Source of the DNA: Paenibacillus oryzisoli
GTDB taxonomy: Bacteria; Bacillota; Bacilli; Paenibacillales; NBRC-103111
Direction: 5' to 3'
Length of the DNA: 64,000 nucleotides
Assembly (NCBI RefSeq): GCF_001653565.1
Contig: NZ_LYPB01000046.1
Coordinates: forward strand, 55,347 to 119,346
Part shown: positions 36,841 to 46,764 of the stretch, piece by piece
Numbering within the stretch: position 1 is the stretch's first letter
Layout: each line of letters starts with the position of its first letter
Program-made: the position numbers and the translations under genes
Notes under the pieces: generated by a model
What the model saw: only the letters and a program-made list of their open reading frames with translations
Databases searched by the model: none
Told to the model about the DNA's origin: nothing

Positions 36841-36876
36841 CTATGCTACCCCTCAACTAATTGTTACGTTTACGAA

Positions 36877-38445
36877 TTATTTTTTCTTACTATTATAGTA
36901 GTCGGTTTCATATTTAATCTTTTCGGTGCCAGCTTGTGCTCTCCATTGCTTCACAAACGTATCAAAGTAATCGAGCGGTTCTTTGCCAAGCATGATCTGA
37001 GCAGCTGCCTCTTGGAAAAGCGTACCACTGAATTCCAATTCAGGCTTTGCTGGTAATTTTGAAGGGGGCATACCCGCTATAATACTCTTCATTCCTTCTG
37101 AAGCGGCGACTTTATAAGCCGAATCCACTTTGTCTGCTGCTTCCTTGCTGCCCAATTGAATTTCTAGGAAGTCTTTGTTGTACGCGACCAGATTGAAGGA
37201 ACTTGAACGCCATAGTGCTGTTTTGTCGTCTGTATCCTTTTTGAGATCATAGGTAATTTTGCCGCCATCCTTCTTGTATGTTACGTTTGGCATCCCAAAA
37301 TTAACGAACTCTTGGCCGTCTTGACTAACGAGCCAATCAAGCATTTTCACGATCGCTGCTGGATCTTTCGCGACCTTGGTGACCATGAATGACTTATTCG
37401 ATGCACGAACTGAAGTCCCAGAACTTTCTACGCCTGGCGCTTTTGGCGTTTTAATAGCAATTACGTTCGCTCCTATACCCGGAAGAGACTTGTTCAATTT
37501 GTCCTGCCAATCCCAAGCAAGCGAAGGTGTGTGCACCCAAGTACCAACCAAGTTATTCTGAATCTTCTGCTCCCAAACATTCCGTTTGTTAGTCAGAAAC
37601 TCGCTATCAATTAACTTCTCATCCACCAGAGTCCGGAAAAACCCAAGCGCTTGCTTCATATTAGGACTAATAACCGATGGAACTACCTCGCCATTAACTA
37701 ATACACGGTTGAAAGCATCCACACCGAACATCGTCATCACATTGTCAACCCAACTGAACTTTTCACGACCCGAGATCGCCATCTCATCTTTTTTGCCGTT
37801 ACCATTCGGATCTTTATCACGGAAAGCCCGCAGCATCGTCAACAATTCATCAGGCGTTTGAGGCGGGTTGCTAATCCCAACCTTATCCATCCAGTCTTTG
37901 CGGACATAAAGTACATTATTTCCTAATTGACCTTCTGGAATCGCCATGATTTTCCCATCAACTGTGACTTCATCCCAAGCCGCTTGCGAGATTGCCTTTT
38001 TCAGGTTAGGGCCGTATTTATCAATATAATCGTTTAATGGAATAATTTGATTGTTTTGAAGTAATTCATAATTAATGCCCCAACCTCCGACGACATCAGG
38101 GATATCACCGCTGGCAAATTTAATTCTAACCTGCTCCCCATACTGCGCATGCGGAAGGAATACCCAATCCAGATCCGTATTTGACTTTTGAGCCAGGTAA
38201 TTCATCGTAGGGTTATCCATCGTCTTTCCACCTGGAACCGGTTGGTTAACATCACTTGCGAATACGCGAATTTTGACCGGCGCTGCGGGTGTGGCAGGCG
38301 CTTGTGAAGCGCTTGTTTGCGTACTTGTTTGACTCGGCGTTGCGCTGGAACTGCTGCTCTCCTTACCTGTAGAACAGGCAGACAAGAGCACAATAGCAGA
38401 CATCGTTAGACCAAGCGTGCTGCCCCATTTCTTTTGGAAGCTCAT
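36877..38445 (-). CDS. Extracellular sugar-binding lipoprotein, LplA-like
   Basis: 522 residues. A lipoprotein signal with lipobox LLSAC (Cys near 24), then a Ser/Thr/Ala linker and the binding fold (GKTMDNPTMNYLAQKSNTDLDWVFLPH, IPDVVGGWGINYELLQNNQIIPLNDYIDKYGPNLK). Length and motifs fit the LplA/YtcQ group that binds complex oligosaccharides. It follows two permease genes, and the operon lies beside the PL8 lyase, so lyase products are the likely ligand. AGGGAGG precedes the start. Confidence 0.9.
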   Translation of the reverse strand: MSFQKKWGSTLGLTMSAIVLLSACSTGKESSSSSATPSQTSTQTSASQAPATPAAPVKIRVFASDVNQPVPGGKTMDNPTMNYLAQKSNTDLDWVFLPHAQYGEQVRIKFASGDIPDVVGGWGINYELLQNNQIIPLNDYIDKYGPNLKKAISQAAWDEVTVDGKIMAIPEGQLGNNVLYVRKDWMDKVGISNPPQTPDELLTMLRAFRDKDPNGNGKKDEMAISGREKFSWVDNVMTMFGVDAFNRVLVNGEVVPSVISPNMKQALGFFRTLVDEKLIDSEFLTNKRNVWEQKIQNNLVGTWVHTPSLAWDWQDKLNKSLPGIGANVIAIKTPKAPGVESSGTSVRASNKSFMVTKVAKDPAAIVKMLDWLVSQDGQEFVNFGMPNVTYKKDGGKITYDLKKDTDDKTALWRSSSFNLVAYNKDFLEIQLGSKEAADKVDSAYKVAASEGMKSIIAGMPPSKLPAKPELEFSGTLFQEAAAQIMLGKEPLDYFDTFVKQWRAQAGTEKIKYETDYYNSKKK

Positions 38446-38506
38446 TTTTTTTATCCTCCCTAGGTTTTCTTAAATTATCTATTAAGGCGATTGCCTGAAT
38501 ATTCAG

Positions 38507-39385
38507 TTACTCTTTGACAGAACCGAGCAATGCTCCTTTAACGAAATGTTTCTGTAAAAAAGGATAAATCAATACAACGGGCACGGTGGCTAATACAATC
38601 GTGGCCATTTGGATGGCGACCGGAGAAAGCTTGATCCCGCCTTCTGCAGCCGCACCTGCTGTCGAGTCCGAATCACCATTGGCAATCAGCGAGTATAGGT
38701 ACATTTGCAGCGTTTGTTTGTTGCGGTCGTTAATAAACAAGAGCGGCCCAAAATAATTATTCCAATGGCCCACTGCATAAAATAACAGAAGCGTCATGAC
38801 AATCGGCATGGATAAGGGTAAGACGATACGCCATACCATGCCGTATTCGCTCATGCCATCCACACGCGCTGCATCAAATAAATCATCGGGTACCGTACGG
38901 AAAAACGTTATACATAGAATCATATTGAAGGCACTGATGGCACCCGGCAGAATTAAAGCCCATATGGAATTTAACAGGTACAAATTTTTCACAAGCAAAT
39001 AGGATGGTATGATCGGCGCGCTAAAAATCATTGTAAAAATGATTAACAGCATAAAGTACTTTCTTCCCTTTAAATCCATCTTGGATAACGGATATGCCGT
39101 AATCATCGTAAGCACCATATTGACCGTGGTACCGATCACTACGATTTGGACTGTCATCCAACCTGCCTTCCAGAAGGTGCTATTATTCGCGACTAGCTTG
39201 AAATTATCAAAGGTCGCTTCTACCGGCCATAAGAAGACCCTATTGTGAATAAGAGCGTTCGAAGAACTGAATGAGCCTGCGATAACGTAAAGGATCGGGA
39301 GCATGGCTGCAACTGTTATCAGAATGAGAAAAGAGACGTTAGAGACATCAAAAACCTTTTCACCGAATGATTTTCTAATTTTCAT
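38507..39385 (-). CDS. Sugar ABC importer permease, LplC/YtcP-like
   Basis: 292 residues with six membrane segments. The EAA loop DAARVDGMSEYGMVWRIVLPLSMPIVMT contacts the ATPase. C-terminal FVKGALLGSVKE is characteristic of the YtcP group. It is 10 bp after the companion permease. Confidence 0.93.
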   Translation of the reverse strand: MKIRKSFGEKVFDVSNVSFLILITVAAMLPILYVIAGSFSSSNALIHNRVFLWPVEATFDNFKLVANNSTFWKAGWMTVQIVVIGTTVNMVLTMITAYPLSKMDLKGRKYFMLLIIFTMIFSAPIIPSYLLVKNLYLLNSIWALILPGAISAFNMILCITFFRTVPDDLFDAARVDGMSEYGMVWRIVLPLSMPIVMTLLLFYAVGHWNNYFGPLLFINDRNKQTLQMYLYSLIANGDSDSTAGAAAEGGIKLSPVAIQMATIVLATVPVVLIYPFLQKHFVKGALLGSVKE

Positions 39386-39395
39386 ATGGGACCAC

Positions 39396-40376
39396 CTAGA
39401 ATAACCCTTCCCCAGAAACTTTTTTACTGACTCGATTTGCCGTGATTAGAAGCGCGAAACCGATGACTGATTTGAACAGCCCTATCGCGGTTGTAACGCT
39501 ATACTGGCCCCCTAAGATCCCTTGCCGATAGGCATAAGTATCCAACACATCACCCACCTTAAGCGTAGTTGGGTTTAAGAATAAGTACACTTGCTCGAAG
39601 CCAACATCCAGCACGTGGCCAATTTTGAGCAGAAGTAGAATAACAATAGCAGGAAGAAGTCCAGGAAATGTGACATGCACGAATTGTTTCCATCGTCCTG
39701 CCCCATCAATTTTCGCCGCCTCATAATAGGAGGGACTTATCCCCGCCAAGGCTGCCAAGAAGATGATGGTACTCCACCCCATCTCCTTCCAAATGCCAGA
39801 ACTGATTAGCAAAGTACGGAAATATTCCGGCATTTGCAAGAAACTGATTGGTTCATATCCGAGCCATGCCAACACCAAGTTAACGAAACCTGTCTGGCTG
39901 GAGAACATCATATAGACTAAGCCGTATACAATCGTCCAGGATAGAAAGTGAGGCAAGTAAAGCAACGTTTGAACCATGCGCTTCAGCGCGAAATGTCTCA
40001 GTTCATTCAACAAACAAGCGAGTATAATTGGAGCAGGAAACGCAAAGATAATTTGATAAAAACTTAAAATAATCGTATTAGCGATTAATCGCTTAAATTG
40101 TGGATACGTCACTAGCTGCTCGAACCATTGCAATCCAACCCAATCACTCTTAAGGAATCCTTTATAAATATTGTAATCTTGGAATGCAATGACACTTCCC
40201 AGCAAGGGAATATATTTAAAAATTACAAAATACAAAATTCCCGGCAGCAGCATCAAGTATAACGGATGATTTCTCTTCAAGTATCGGGAAAGTGATGACT
40301 TAACGACAACAGTGGGCGGCGCATCTGACACTCTTGGAAGTAGTGCCTCATGCTTGGGTAACGAATTATTATTCAA
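39396..40376 (-). CDS. Sugar ABC importer permease, LplB/YteP-like
   Basis: 326 residues. The cytoplasmic N-terminus precedes six membrane segments; the start of the fold is LMLLPGILYFVIFKYIPLLGSVIAFQDYN and the EAA loop is EAAKIDGAGRWKQFVHVTFPGLLP. The start is TTG 40376 with AAAGGA ten bases upstream; the in-frame ATG nearby is closed by a stop. No ATPase is encoded in the operon, so a shared MsmX-type ATPase must energise it. Confidence 0.92.
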   Translation of the reverse strand: MNNNSLPKHEALLPRVSDAPPTVVVKSSLSRYLKRNHPLYLMLLPGILYFVIFKYIPLLGSVIAFQDYNIYKGFLKSDWVGLQWFEQLVTYPQFKRLIANTIILSFYQIIFAFPAPIILACLLNELRHFALKRMVQTLLYLPHFLSWTIVYGLVYMMFSSQTGFVNLVLAWLGYEPISFLQMPEYFRTLLISSGIWKEMGWSTIIFLAALAGISPSYYEAAKIDGAGRWKQFVHVTFPGLLPAIVILLLLKIGHVLDVGFEQVYLFLNPTTLKVGDVLDTYAYRQGILGGQYSVTTAIGLFKSVIGFALLITANRVSKKVSGEGLF

Positions 40377-40484
40377 TCCAGTCCATTCCTTTCTCTATCT
40401 GTCTGAGTTTAATTATAAAGTACGTTAAACTTACCTCATACAGGATGAGCGTTCGTTTATACCTGACGATATTCGGGAGATTGG

Positions 40485-40513
40485 GCAAAAAAAACACACC
40501 TTCTGGTGTGTTC
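40485..40513 (-). terminator. Intrinsic terminator between regulator and importer genes
   Basis: On the minus strand AACACACC-AGAA-GGTGTGTT runs into eight T residues, six bases past the regulator stop. The importer genes downstream therefore need their own promoter. Confidence 0.9.
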
Positions 40514-40518
40514 GTCAC

Positions 40519-41604
40519 TCATTCCATACGTTTTTTATATTCCAATGGACTTAGGCCAAAATGTTTTTTAAATATCTTGGTGAAATAATCGACATCTTCA
40601 TAACCAACGCGATTTGCAATCTCATAAACCTTTAGGGGTGAATTCAGCAATAAATCCCGCGACTGCGTCATCCGTTCCGCAACGATATATGCCCAAACGG
40701 TCATGTTCGTTTCTTGCTTGAACAAGGTGCACATATACGTTTTATTATGCATAACGATGTCAGCCAAATCCTGCAAATTGATTTTCTCCCCATAATGGAT
40801 TTGAATATACTGTTTCATCGTATCGACAACCCTGATCGACTGATGATCACGGATGCCACGCATAGCGAACATTAGGCTATTCGCCCCTTCTTCCAGTCTC
40901 CTAACTGCGCATAAACGAAAGTAACTGCGAATGGCGCCAACACTCAGTAGATTATCCACTAGCCCCAAATCCTTCCCCTCATCCAACTCCAGTCGAAGTT
41001 TATCCTTTCCCATCTCTTCGATAACCGATTGCAGCCATAGATTGGACATGGCATTTAACAAATAATAACTTCCAGCCGCCCATCCTTCTAGCAGTTCAAG
41101 TGTTTCGACAATTAGCATCGGCATATTCTCAATTCGTTGCGTCTGAATATGTTCAATCCAACGTTCCATCCACGACCGATTCATGGGCAGTTTCCGCAAT
41201 ATTAATTGAGCAGCCTCGTGATTTCTTCCCTGTATAATCCGATCTGTCGCCGAACTCAAGGACTCATGAATGGCATGCGGATGGATCGGTTTCAAAATAT
41301 AATCCAGCGCATGTAATTTCATACTGCGTTGCGCATATTGAAAATCGTCGTAACTGGAAACGACCATGCACTTCATCCATGGGTACAGCCGATTGATATG
41401 TTCAATTAATTCTAAGCCATCCATGGCAGGCATTCGGATATCTGTGATGCACAAATCCGCATAATAATTCTCAAGCCATTCCAACGCCTTGACGCCGTTG
41501 GAAGCTGTTCCCGCAACAACGGTTGTGTCGTTATGTCCCGATACAAATTTGGACAAACTGTTGCAGATTAACATGGAATCATCCACAATAAGCACGCGAA
41601 TCAT
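40519..41604 (-). CDS. YesN-like AraC-type response regulator
   Basis: 361 residues. Receiver with DDS acidic residues and phospho-Asp in ADLCITDIRMPAMDG; the C-terminal AraC HTH pair is INLQDLADIVMHNKTYMCTLFKQETN and VYEIANRVGYEDVDYFTKIFKKHFGLSPLEYKK. It starts 15 bp after its kinase and should activate the neighbouring importer and perhaps the PL8 lyase. Confidence 0.93.
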   Translation of the reverse strand: MIRVLIVDDSMLICNSLSKFVSGHNDTTVVAGTASNGVKALEWLENYYADLCITDIRMPAMDGLELIEHINRLYPWMKCMVVSSYDDFQYAQRSMKLHALDYILKPIHPHAIHESLSSATDRIIQGRNHEAAQLILRKLPMNRSWMERWIEHIQTQRIENMPMLIVETLELLEGWAAGSYYLLNAMSNLWLQSVIEEMGKDKLRLELDEGKDLGLVDNLLSVGAIRSYFRLCAVRRLEEGANSLMFAMRGIRDHQSIRVVDTMKQYIQIHYGEKINLQDLADIVMHNKTYMCTLFKQETNMTVWAYIVAERMTQSRDLLLNSPLKVYEIANRVGYEDVDYFTKIFKKHFGLSPLEYKKRME

Positions 41605-41618
41605 GATATAGCCCCCTC

Positions 41619-43418
41619 CTAGGATCGATGCGGAAAACGAATGATAATGCGCGTCCCGCCTTCCGGCAATAATCGTTCTACGAATACACCTGTTTCTGGT
41701 TCCTTATAGAACGTTTTTAATCGATAATGGACATTCAATACCCCGATCCGGGAGAAACGCATGTAATCTTGCTCCCCCTGTCCCATGCTCAAAGCCTGCT
41801 GCATCATATTGAGCTTCTCATCCGTAAGCCCGATCCCGTTATCTTCAATGACGATTTGGACGTATCGATCCATCCAACGCATCGTCGAAATCTTAATTAA
41901 CAGGTGATCACCTGTCACTTCGTAAGCATGCTTCACACTGTTTTCAACAAACGGTTGGATAATTGCTTTCAGGCATTGCGCATCCTCCACGAAACTGTCT
42001 TGTTCGAAGCTTAACGATATATGTTCACCGTACAAGATGCGAATGATGAAAAAGTAATTTTTCAAGTGGTCAATCTCATCTTTGACAGTAACCGTCGTTT
42101 GCTGATAATTGGATGTGTATCGCAGCATGTCTGACAAGGCAATTGTCGTCTGTTGAATATCGGGTTGTTCCGCCAAATGAGCCATAGAATTGATCGATTC
42201 CAGCGCGTTATATAAGAAATGGGAATTGATTTGTGACTGGAGGGCGGACAATACAGCATGCTGCTGAACAAGTCGGGTCTCAGCGAGCTGTTGTATGGCG
42301 TTTTCTATGCGATCTAGGAGTATATTATAAGCCGTAGCCAGCTCAGCTACTTCATCAATTCCGGTCACTTGGGCGCGGACATCGAATTGATCTAATTTCG
42401 TCATTTTGATCGTTCTGCGCAGCTGTTTAAGTCTTCGAGTTATGGAGTGAGAAGTTATATAGGCCAATATGGAAGCAATCAACAGCCCCGCAATTGTAAG
42501 CGTTATCGTCAAATGACGAATATTCGATATGCTCCTAGCCAAATCACCGTAAGGTACGATAACGATCACTTTCCAGTCGGTACCTGTAATGGTTTGATAC
42601 ACGATCATTTGCTTCGATTCAGCCTTGTAGTAGGAGCCAGCGAGGTTTGAGCTAATATTTGTAAAAATACCAGGGTCCAGCTTCGTATTAATTCGCTCTG
42701 GGTCGGGATAGGATACAATCGTTCCCGATTGATCGACGATCATGCCAAGCCCATGCTCACCCAGTTGGATTTCATTTAATATTTCTTGTGTAGCCAGCAG
42801 GGAAATATCAATGGCCAAGTAACCGTTCTGTTCAGCAAAACGAAACTTCTGCGCATACGTTAAAATAGGGATGCTCTTCGACCTTCCCGCTTTGTCGGTG
42901 TACTGGTCATTCATTCCATAATGACGTGAGATCTTTCCTGTCAAATTCATACTCATTAACCACGATTCATTCTTCATCGAGTAATAAGGTGCCAGAATCG
43001 ATTCCCACATGTATTCATTGCGGTATGTGCTTTCATTCCCATTCTCGTTATACAACTTGATGGATAAGGTTTCTGGATGATAGGTGGTAAAAGGGGTTAT
43101 CACTGTTTTCTCCATCTTTTGGTAGCTATCAAAGAGGCCATATTGATCATTTGAACCTGTTTTCAACCAATCCTGGAACTCTCTGCTTCCGCTAATTGTG
43201 CGAAAGAACTGCTCATTATCCCTGATATATCGGCTTAAATTCAAGTTCGCTTGCTTCAGAATCTGGTTACTGAAACGCACCACATCGTTATTAATTGCCT
43301 CTGAACTTTTAATATAGCTGAATGTACTGACTCCAGTTACCGTAATAAAAATAGTGGCAAAGATAATGAGAATAAGCTTCCATTCCAATGAACTCCGGAT
43401 CGCTTGAATCATGCCCAT
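41619..43418 (-). CDS. YesM-like sensor histidine kinase
   Basis: 599 residues. Membrane segments near 16-36 and 298-320 enclose a large extracellular Cache-like sensor. HAMP follows, then His_kinase with SHFLYNALESINSMAHLAE (phosphoacceptor His) and a HATPase domain with QPFVENSVKHAYE and EDNGIGLTDEKL. It probably detects the oligosaccharide handled by the adjacent importer. Confidence 0.93.
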   Translation of the reverse strand: MGMIQAIRSSLEWKLILIIFATIFITVTGVSTFSYIKSSEAINNDVVRFSNQILKQANLNLSRYIRDNEQFFRTISGSREFQDWLKTGSNDQYGLFDSYQKMEKTVITPFTTYHPETLSIKLYNENGNESTYRNEYMWESILAPYYSMKNESWLMSMNLTGKISRHYGMNDQYTDKAGRSKSIPILTYAQKFRFAEQNGYLAIDISLLATQEILNEIQLGEHGLGMIVDQSGTIVSYPDPERINTKLDPGIFTNISSNLAGSYYKAESKQMIVYQTITGTDWKVIVIVPYGDLARSISNIRHLTITLTIAGLLIASILAYITSHSITRRLKQLRRTIKMTKLDQFDVRAQVTGIDEVAELATAYNILLDRIENAIQQLAETRLVQQHAVLSALQSQINSHFLYNALESINSMAHLAEQPDIQQTTIALSDMLRYTSNYQQTTVTVKDEIDHLKNYFFIIRILYGEHISLSFEQDSFVEDAQCLKAIIQPFVENSVKHAYEVTGDHLLIKISTMRWMDRYVQIVIEDNGIGLTDEKLNMMQQALSMGQGEQDYMRFSRIGVLNVHYRLKTFYKEPETGVFVERLLPEGGTRIIIRFPHRS

Positions 43419-43606
43419 ACCCTCCTCAGACAGACGTCTGCATGATCAGACACCCTTATCGAGAATTAATGTTACCAAATATTCCCGATAATCACCAGCG
43501 TTTCATGGACAGATCGCACGGTAAAATATAAGTTCAGAAGTAGTACTTTCAACCTATAACTAGCAAGTGAAGTTCTTGTTATATGGATTACACACGGCCA
43601 ATATCA

Positions 43607-43622
43607 TGATATAATTATATCA
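43607..43622. promoter_or_regulatory. 16-bp perfect palindrome with -10-like core
   Basis: TGATATAATTATATCA lies 59 bp before the ATP-grasp gene and contains TATAAT at 43610-43615. A poor -35 (TTACAC) is 16 bp upstream. It may be an operator over the promoter; sporulation sigma-factor sites could not be excluded. Confidence 0.45.
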
Positions 43623-43680
43623 ATTCGACAAAATTCGACTAATTGTCAATCACAGTTTAAACAGATAGGAGAACACTTCG

Positions 43681-44742
43681 ATGAGCGCTGTGAAGGACAC
43701 GAAGATATCCGAAGTTATTCAGGGTCCTACGATAGGCATGTTGGTGGGGTGGTCACTATCCCCCCTGTTTCTAGAGGCATGCCAGCATGTTGCATCTTCA
43801 TATGGCGCGCGTTTTTTTTACTTCTATCCCAAACAAGTAGACTTTGAGAAGAAGCAAATCATAGGTTCCTATTGGCGGGACGGGAAATGGTTGAAAGCAA
43901 TATTTCCTTTTCCAGACGTCATTTATGACCGGATGAGACGTAAGAATAGTGATAATGCCGAGTTCTATGAGGCCTTGTCTCCGATTCCGATTACGCACCA
44001 ACTTCGTTTTGGCGTACTTAACAAAATAAAAGTTTACCAGATGATAGAGACCGTCCCTGATCTCTGTTCAGCCCTTATCCCTTTCCAACTCTTGCAAGAT
44101 CTCGATAAAACCAAAGCTTTCATTGATCTTCATCCTAGTTTTATCTTAAAACCTCTCCGAGGTTCGAACGGTGAAAATATCATTACCGTGAAACGTGTGG
44201 GAGAGCATTACGAGGTGTTCGATCAACATCTTCTGCACCTCATGAGTCGTGTTGAATTGGACCAACTGCTTGCTATCCTTCAACCGAAAGACTACTTCGT
44301 CCAACAACTAGTTGAAAGTACAACCAAAGAAGGTTACCCGTTCCATATTCGTGTGCACGTTATGAAAGATGGTGTCGGACAATGGAAAATTGTTTTCATT
44401 CTCCCATCCTTATCACTAACCCCGTATAGAAAAATTACGAATCACGAAAAAACATTCCGCACCATTACGAAGTGGGAATGGTTCCTTAACAAACAGTTTG
44501 GTGACAAGCCTGGCCAAATTGTAGATCGTAAAATGAAAGAGTTTGCTTTCAAAATGTCGAATTTTCTGGAGAGTAAGTTAGGTGCAGGCTTCCATGAGAT
44601 CGGACTTGACTTAGGTATTGATCAACATGGAGCTATCCAACTATTTGAAGCTAATCTAAACAATGTAGGCATGAACTTCCATGAATTCGAAGCGGCCAAA
44701 CATGGGATTGCATACGCTTTGTCATTATCTTCCTGTAACTAA
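43681..44742 (+). CDS. YheC/YheD-family ATP-grasp protein
   Basis: 353 residues. N-terminal domain GMLVGWSLSPLFLEACQHVASSYGARFFYFYP, then an ATP-grasp fold with FILKPLRGSNG (Lys157), HIRVHVMKDG (Arg224) and DLGIDQHGAIQLFEANLNNVG (Glu323, Asn325), so catalytic residues look intact. Bacillus YheC/YheD are endospore-coat-associated proteins of unknown reaction; ATP-grasp enzymes usually join a carboxylate to an amine. It is 41 bp upstream of an SLH surface protein gene and probably shares its transcript. Confidence 0.87.
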   Translation: MSAVKDTKISEVIQGPTIGMLVGWSLSPLFLEACQHVASSYGARFFYFYPKQVDFEKKQIIGSYWRDGKWLKAIFPFPDVIYDRMRRKNSDNAEFYEALSPIPITHQLRFGVLNKIKVYQMIETVPDLCSALIPFQLLQDLDKTKAFIDLHPSFILKPLRGSNGENIITVKRVGEHYEVFDQHLLHLMSRVELDQLLAILQPKDYFVQQLVESTTKEGYPFHIRVHVMKDGVGQWKIVFILPSLSLTPYRKITNHEKTFRTITKWEWFLNKQFGDKPGQIVDRKMKEFAFKMSNFLESKLGAGFHEIGLDLGIDQHGAIQLFEANLNNVGMNFHEFEAAKHGIAYALSLSSCN

Positions 44743-44783
44743 ATTTTTAATAATATCACTCATATACCTAAGGAGGCAGGACA

Positions 44784-46688
44784 ATGGTAATCAGCAACGA
44801 CGACAATGAAGTTCAAGTGTCCAAAGACAGAAGAACCAGTTTGAAAAAATACAGCAAGGTGGCACGCGCTTCGATGATGGCGATTACAATGGGAATGAGC
44901 TTGAACCCCGCGTACTCAACAGCAGCGAGTGTAGACAACCCATCAAGCAAAGTAGATCAACAGATATCCCTTGCCGCACCGGTTCAATATACAGGAAACT
45001 CGTTAGATTATTTTAAAAATGTGTTTCTGCCTAAATCAAGCTTCCATGCGCTAGGTGGCGGAGAGACTGCGCCAACTGCAACGAATGTGGCTATCACTGG
45101 CAATGCTATGGTAGGTCAGACATTAACGGGAGTTTACAGCTATGACGATGCTGAAGATAATATTGAAAGTGGAACATCCTTTCAGTGGTACCGCTCGAAT
45201 GATCCCTCTCAACTCGGTGATTTGATTGCAAGCGAGAGCGCTAAGACTTACATACTTACTAGCACAGATGTAGGCAAATATATTACCTTCGTTGTTACGC
45301 CACGCACAACAGTTGCGCCTACGGATGGTTTAGAAACGAAGAGCGCGCCGACAGCGGCTATTGCCGCAGCACCGCAGCCAGAACCAGAACCTTCTAATAC
45401 GGATACGCCAGAAGATACAACACCTAAACCAGAAGAATCACTCATCGAGGTCGTTGCTCTTCAGCAGAATGTTGAAACACAGGCTTCTGCCAAATTGACG
45501 CTAACTAAAGATCAGGATGGCGTATCGTTAGCGAATTTCCACTTCCTGAAAGAAGGGGTCGTTCAATCCTCGCAAGCAGCGAATAAGAAGGAAACCATCG
45601 CTGTGCGTGCCAAAACGTTGATGAAAGCTAAGACCGTATATGCAGACATTACTGGTGATGTTATTTCAACATTAATTGCTAATCAGCAAAGATTGGCTGT
45701 GCAGACCGGGGATGTTGCGACTGAATTCCCAACCGTTTCTATTCCTATTGCCGATATGGCCAAACAAAGCGGCGTAACCGCAGATAAGCTGAAAATTGAA
45801 ATTAAAATTGAAAAGCAGCCTGAAGCGGTCAAAGAAAATGGAAATCAATGGGCGGCAACGCACAACGCTACCGTGATCGGTGAACCTTACAAATTCACTG
45901 TCGAAGTGAATGACGGGAGCGTCTCCAAGCCAATCGTTCAATATGGGAACCGGTACGCCTATCAAACCGTTCCAATTCCTGATGGAGTTACCAACCTAAA
46001 TTCCTTAGGAGCCATTATGCTGCTTGATGGCAAATATGTTACGGTACCCGTTCGTATTGTTGATGCCACACATGCCTTGATTCATACGCCGACCAATACG
46101 ACAGTCATGTTAATTCAGCGTAATACGAATTTCGCAGATGTCGCTTCCCATTGGGGGAAAGACGATATTCATCTGATGGCCGATAAAGGGAATGTCGTAG
46201 AGGATGCTCAAGGCAAATATAACCCAGATAAGCTACTGACACGTGCTGAATTTGCGGATTTACTTGTGAAATCTCTAGGTCTGGGCCATCAACAAAATGC
46301 GACGAAGAGCCCTCAATTTAGTGACCTTCCAAGCGATCCCACACTTCAAGAGTCCATCCGAATAGCTGCTGCGGACGGATTATTTAACGGTATATCAGAC
46401 GGCATATTCGCTCCGAATGCCATCGTGACACGTGAACAGATGATCACAGTACTTATGCGTTTCTACAAGGAATTCGAGTTAGACACCCGAATAAGTGTCA
46501 CACCGCCAACTTTCAGCGATGAGAGCCAACTCTCAGATTGGGCTGAAGACGATGTGTACGCTGCGAATAGGGCTGGCATTATTGACGGATATGAAAATGT
46601 GACCGTTCGTCCGCAACGGACAGGAACGCGTGCAGAGGCAACAGCTCTGATGCGTCGTTTCTTGCAGAAGACGAACCTAACCAACTAA
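44784..46688 (+). CDS. S-layer-homology (SLH) domain surface protein
   Basis: 634 residues. An unusually long charged N-terminus (about 28 residues) precedes the hydrophobic export signal ASMMAITMGMSLNPAYSTAAS. An Ig-like or bacterial-adhesion domain (TNVAITGNAMVGQTLTGVYSYDDAEDNIESGTSFQWYRS) is at about 97-195, then a Pro/Glu linker, an unrecognised middle domain, and three SLH domains from about 450 to the end (FADVASHWGKDDIHLMADKG, FSDLPSDPTLQESIRIAAADGLFNG, FSDESQLSDWAEDDVYAANRAGIIDG). SLH domains bind pyruvylated cell-wall polymer. GGAGG precedes the start. Confidence 0.9.
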   Translation: MVISNDDNEVQVSKDRRTSLKKYSKVARASMMAITMGMSLNPAYSTAASVDNPSSKVDQQISLAAPVQYTGNSLDYFKNVFLPKSSFHALGGGETAPTATNVAITGNAMVGQTLTGVYSYDDAEDNIESGTSFQWYRSNDPSQLGDLIASESAKTYILTSTDVGKYITFVVTPRTTVAPTDGLETKSAPTAAIAAAPQPEPEPSNTDTPEDTTPKPEESLIEVVALQQNVETQASAKLTLTKDQDGVSLANFHFLKEGVVQSSQAANKKETIAVRAKTLMKAKTVYADITGDVISTLIANQQRLAVQTGDVATEFPTVSIPIADMAKQSGVTADKLKIEIKIEKQPEAVKENGNQWAATHNATVIGEPYKFTVEVNDGSVSKPIVQYGNRYAYQTVPIPDGVTNLNSLGAIMLLDGKYVTVPVRIVDATHALIHTPTNTTVMLIQRNTNFADVASHWGKDDIHLMADKGNVVEDAQGKYNPDKLLTRAEFADLLVKSLGLGHQQNATKSPQFSDLPSDPTLQESIRIAAADGLFNGISDGIFAPNAIVTREQMITVLMRFYKEFELDTRISVTPPTFSDESQLSDWAEDDVYAANRAGIIDGYENVTVRPQRTGTRAEATALMRRFLQKTNLTN

Positions 46689-46695
46689 GCATAAC

Positions 46696-46755
46696 AGCCC
46701 AAAGAACCTCCAAGATCTTGCCGATAACGGCATGATTTTGGAGGTTCTTTGGGCT
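46696..46755. terminator. Long hairpin between convergent genes
   Basis: AGCCCAAAGAACCTCCAA pairs perfectly with TTGGAGGTTCTTTGGGCT, with a second helix TTGCCG/CGGCA inside. There is no T-tract on either side, so it may act as an mRNA end-protector or a weak bidirectional terminator. Confidence 0.7.
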
Positions 46756-46764
46756 GAATCACGT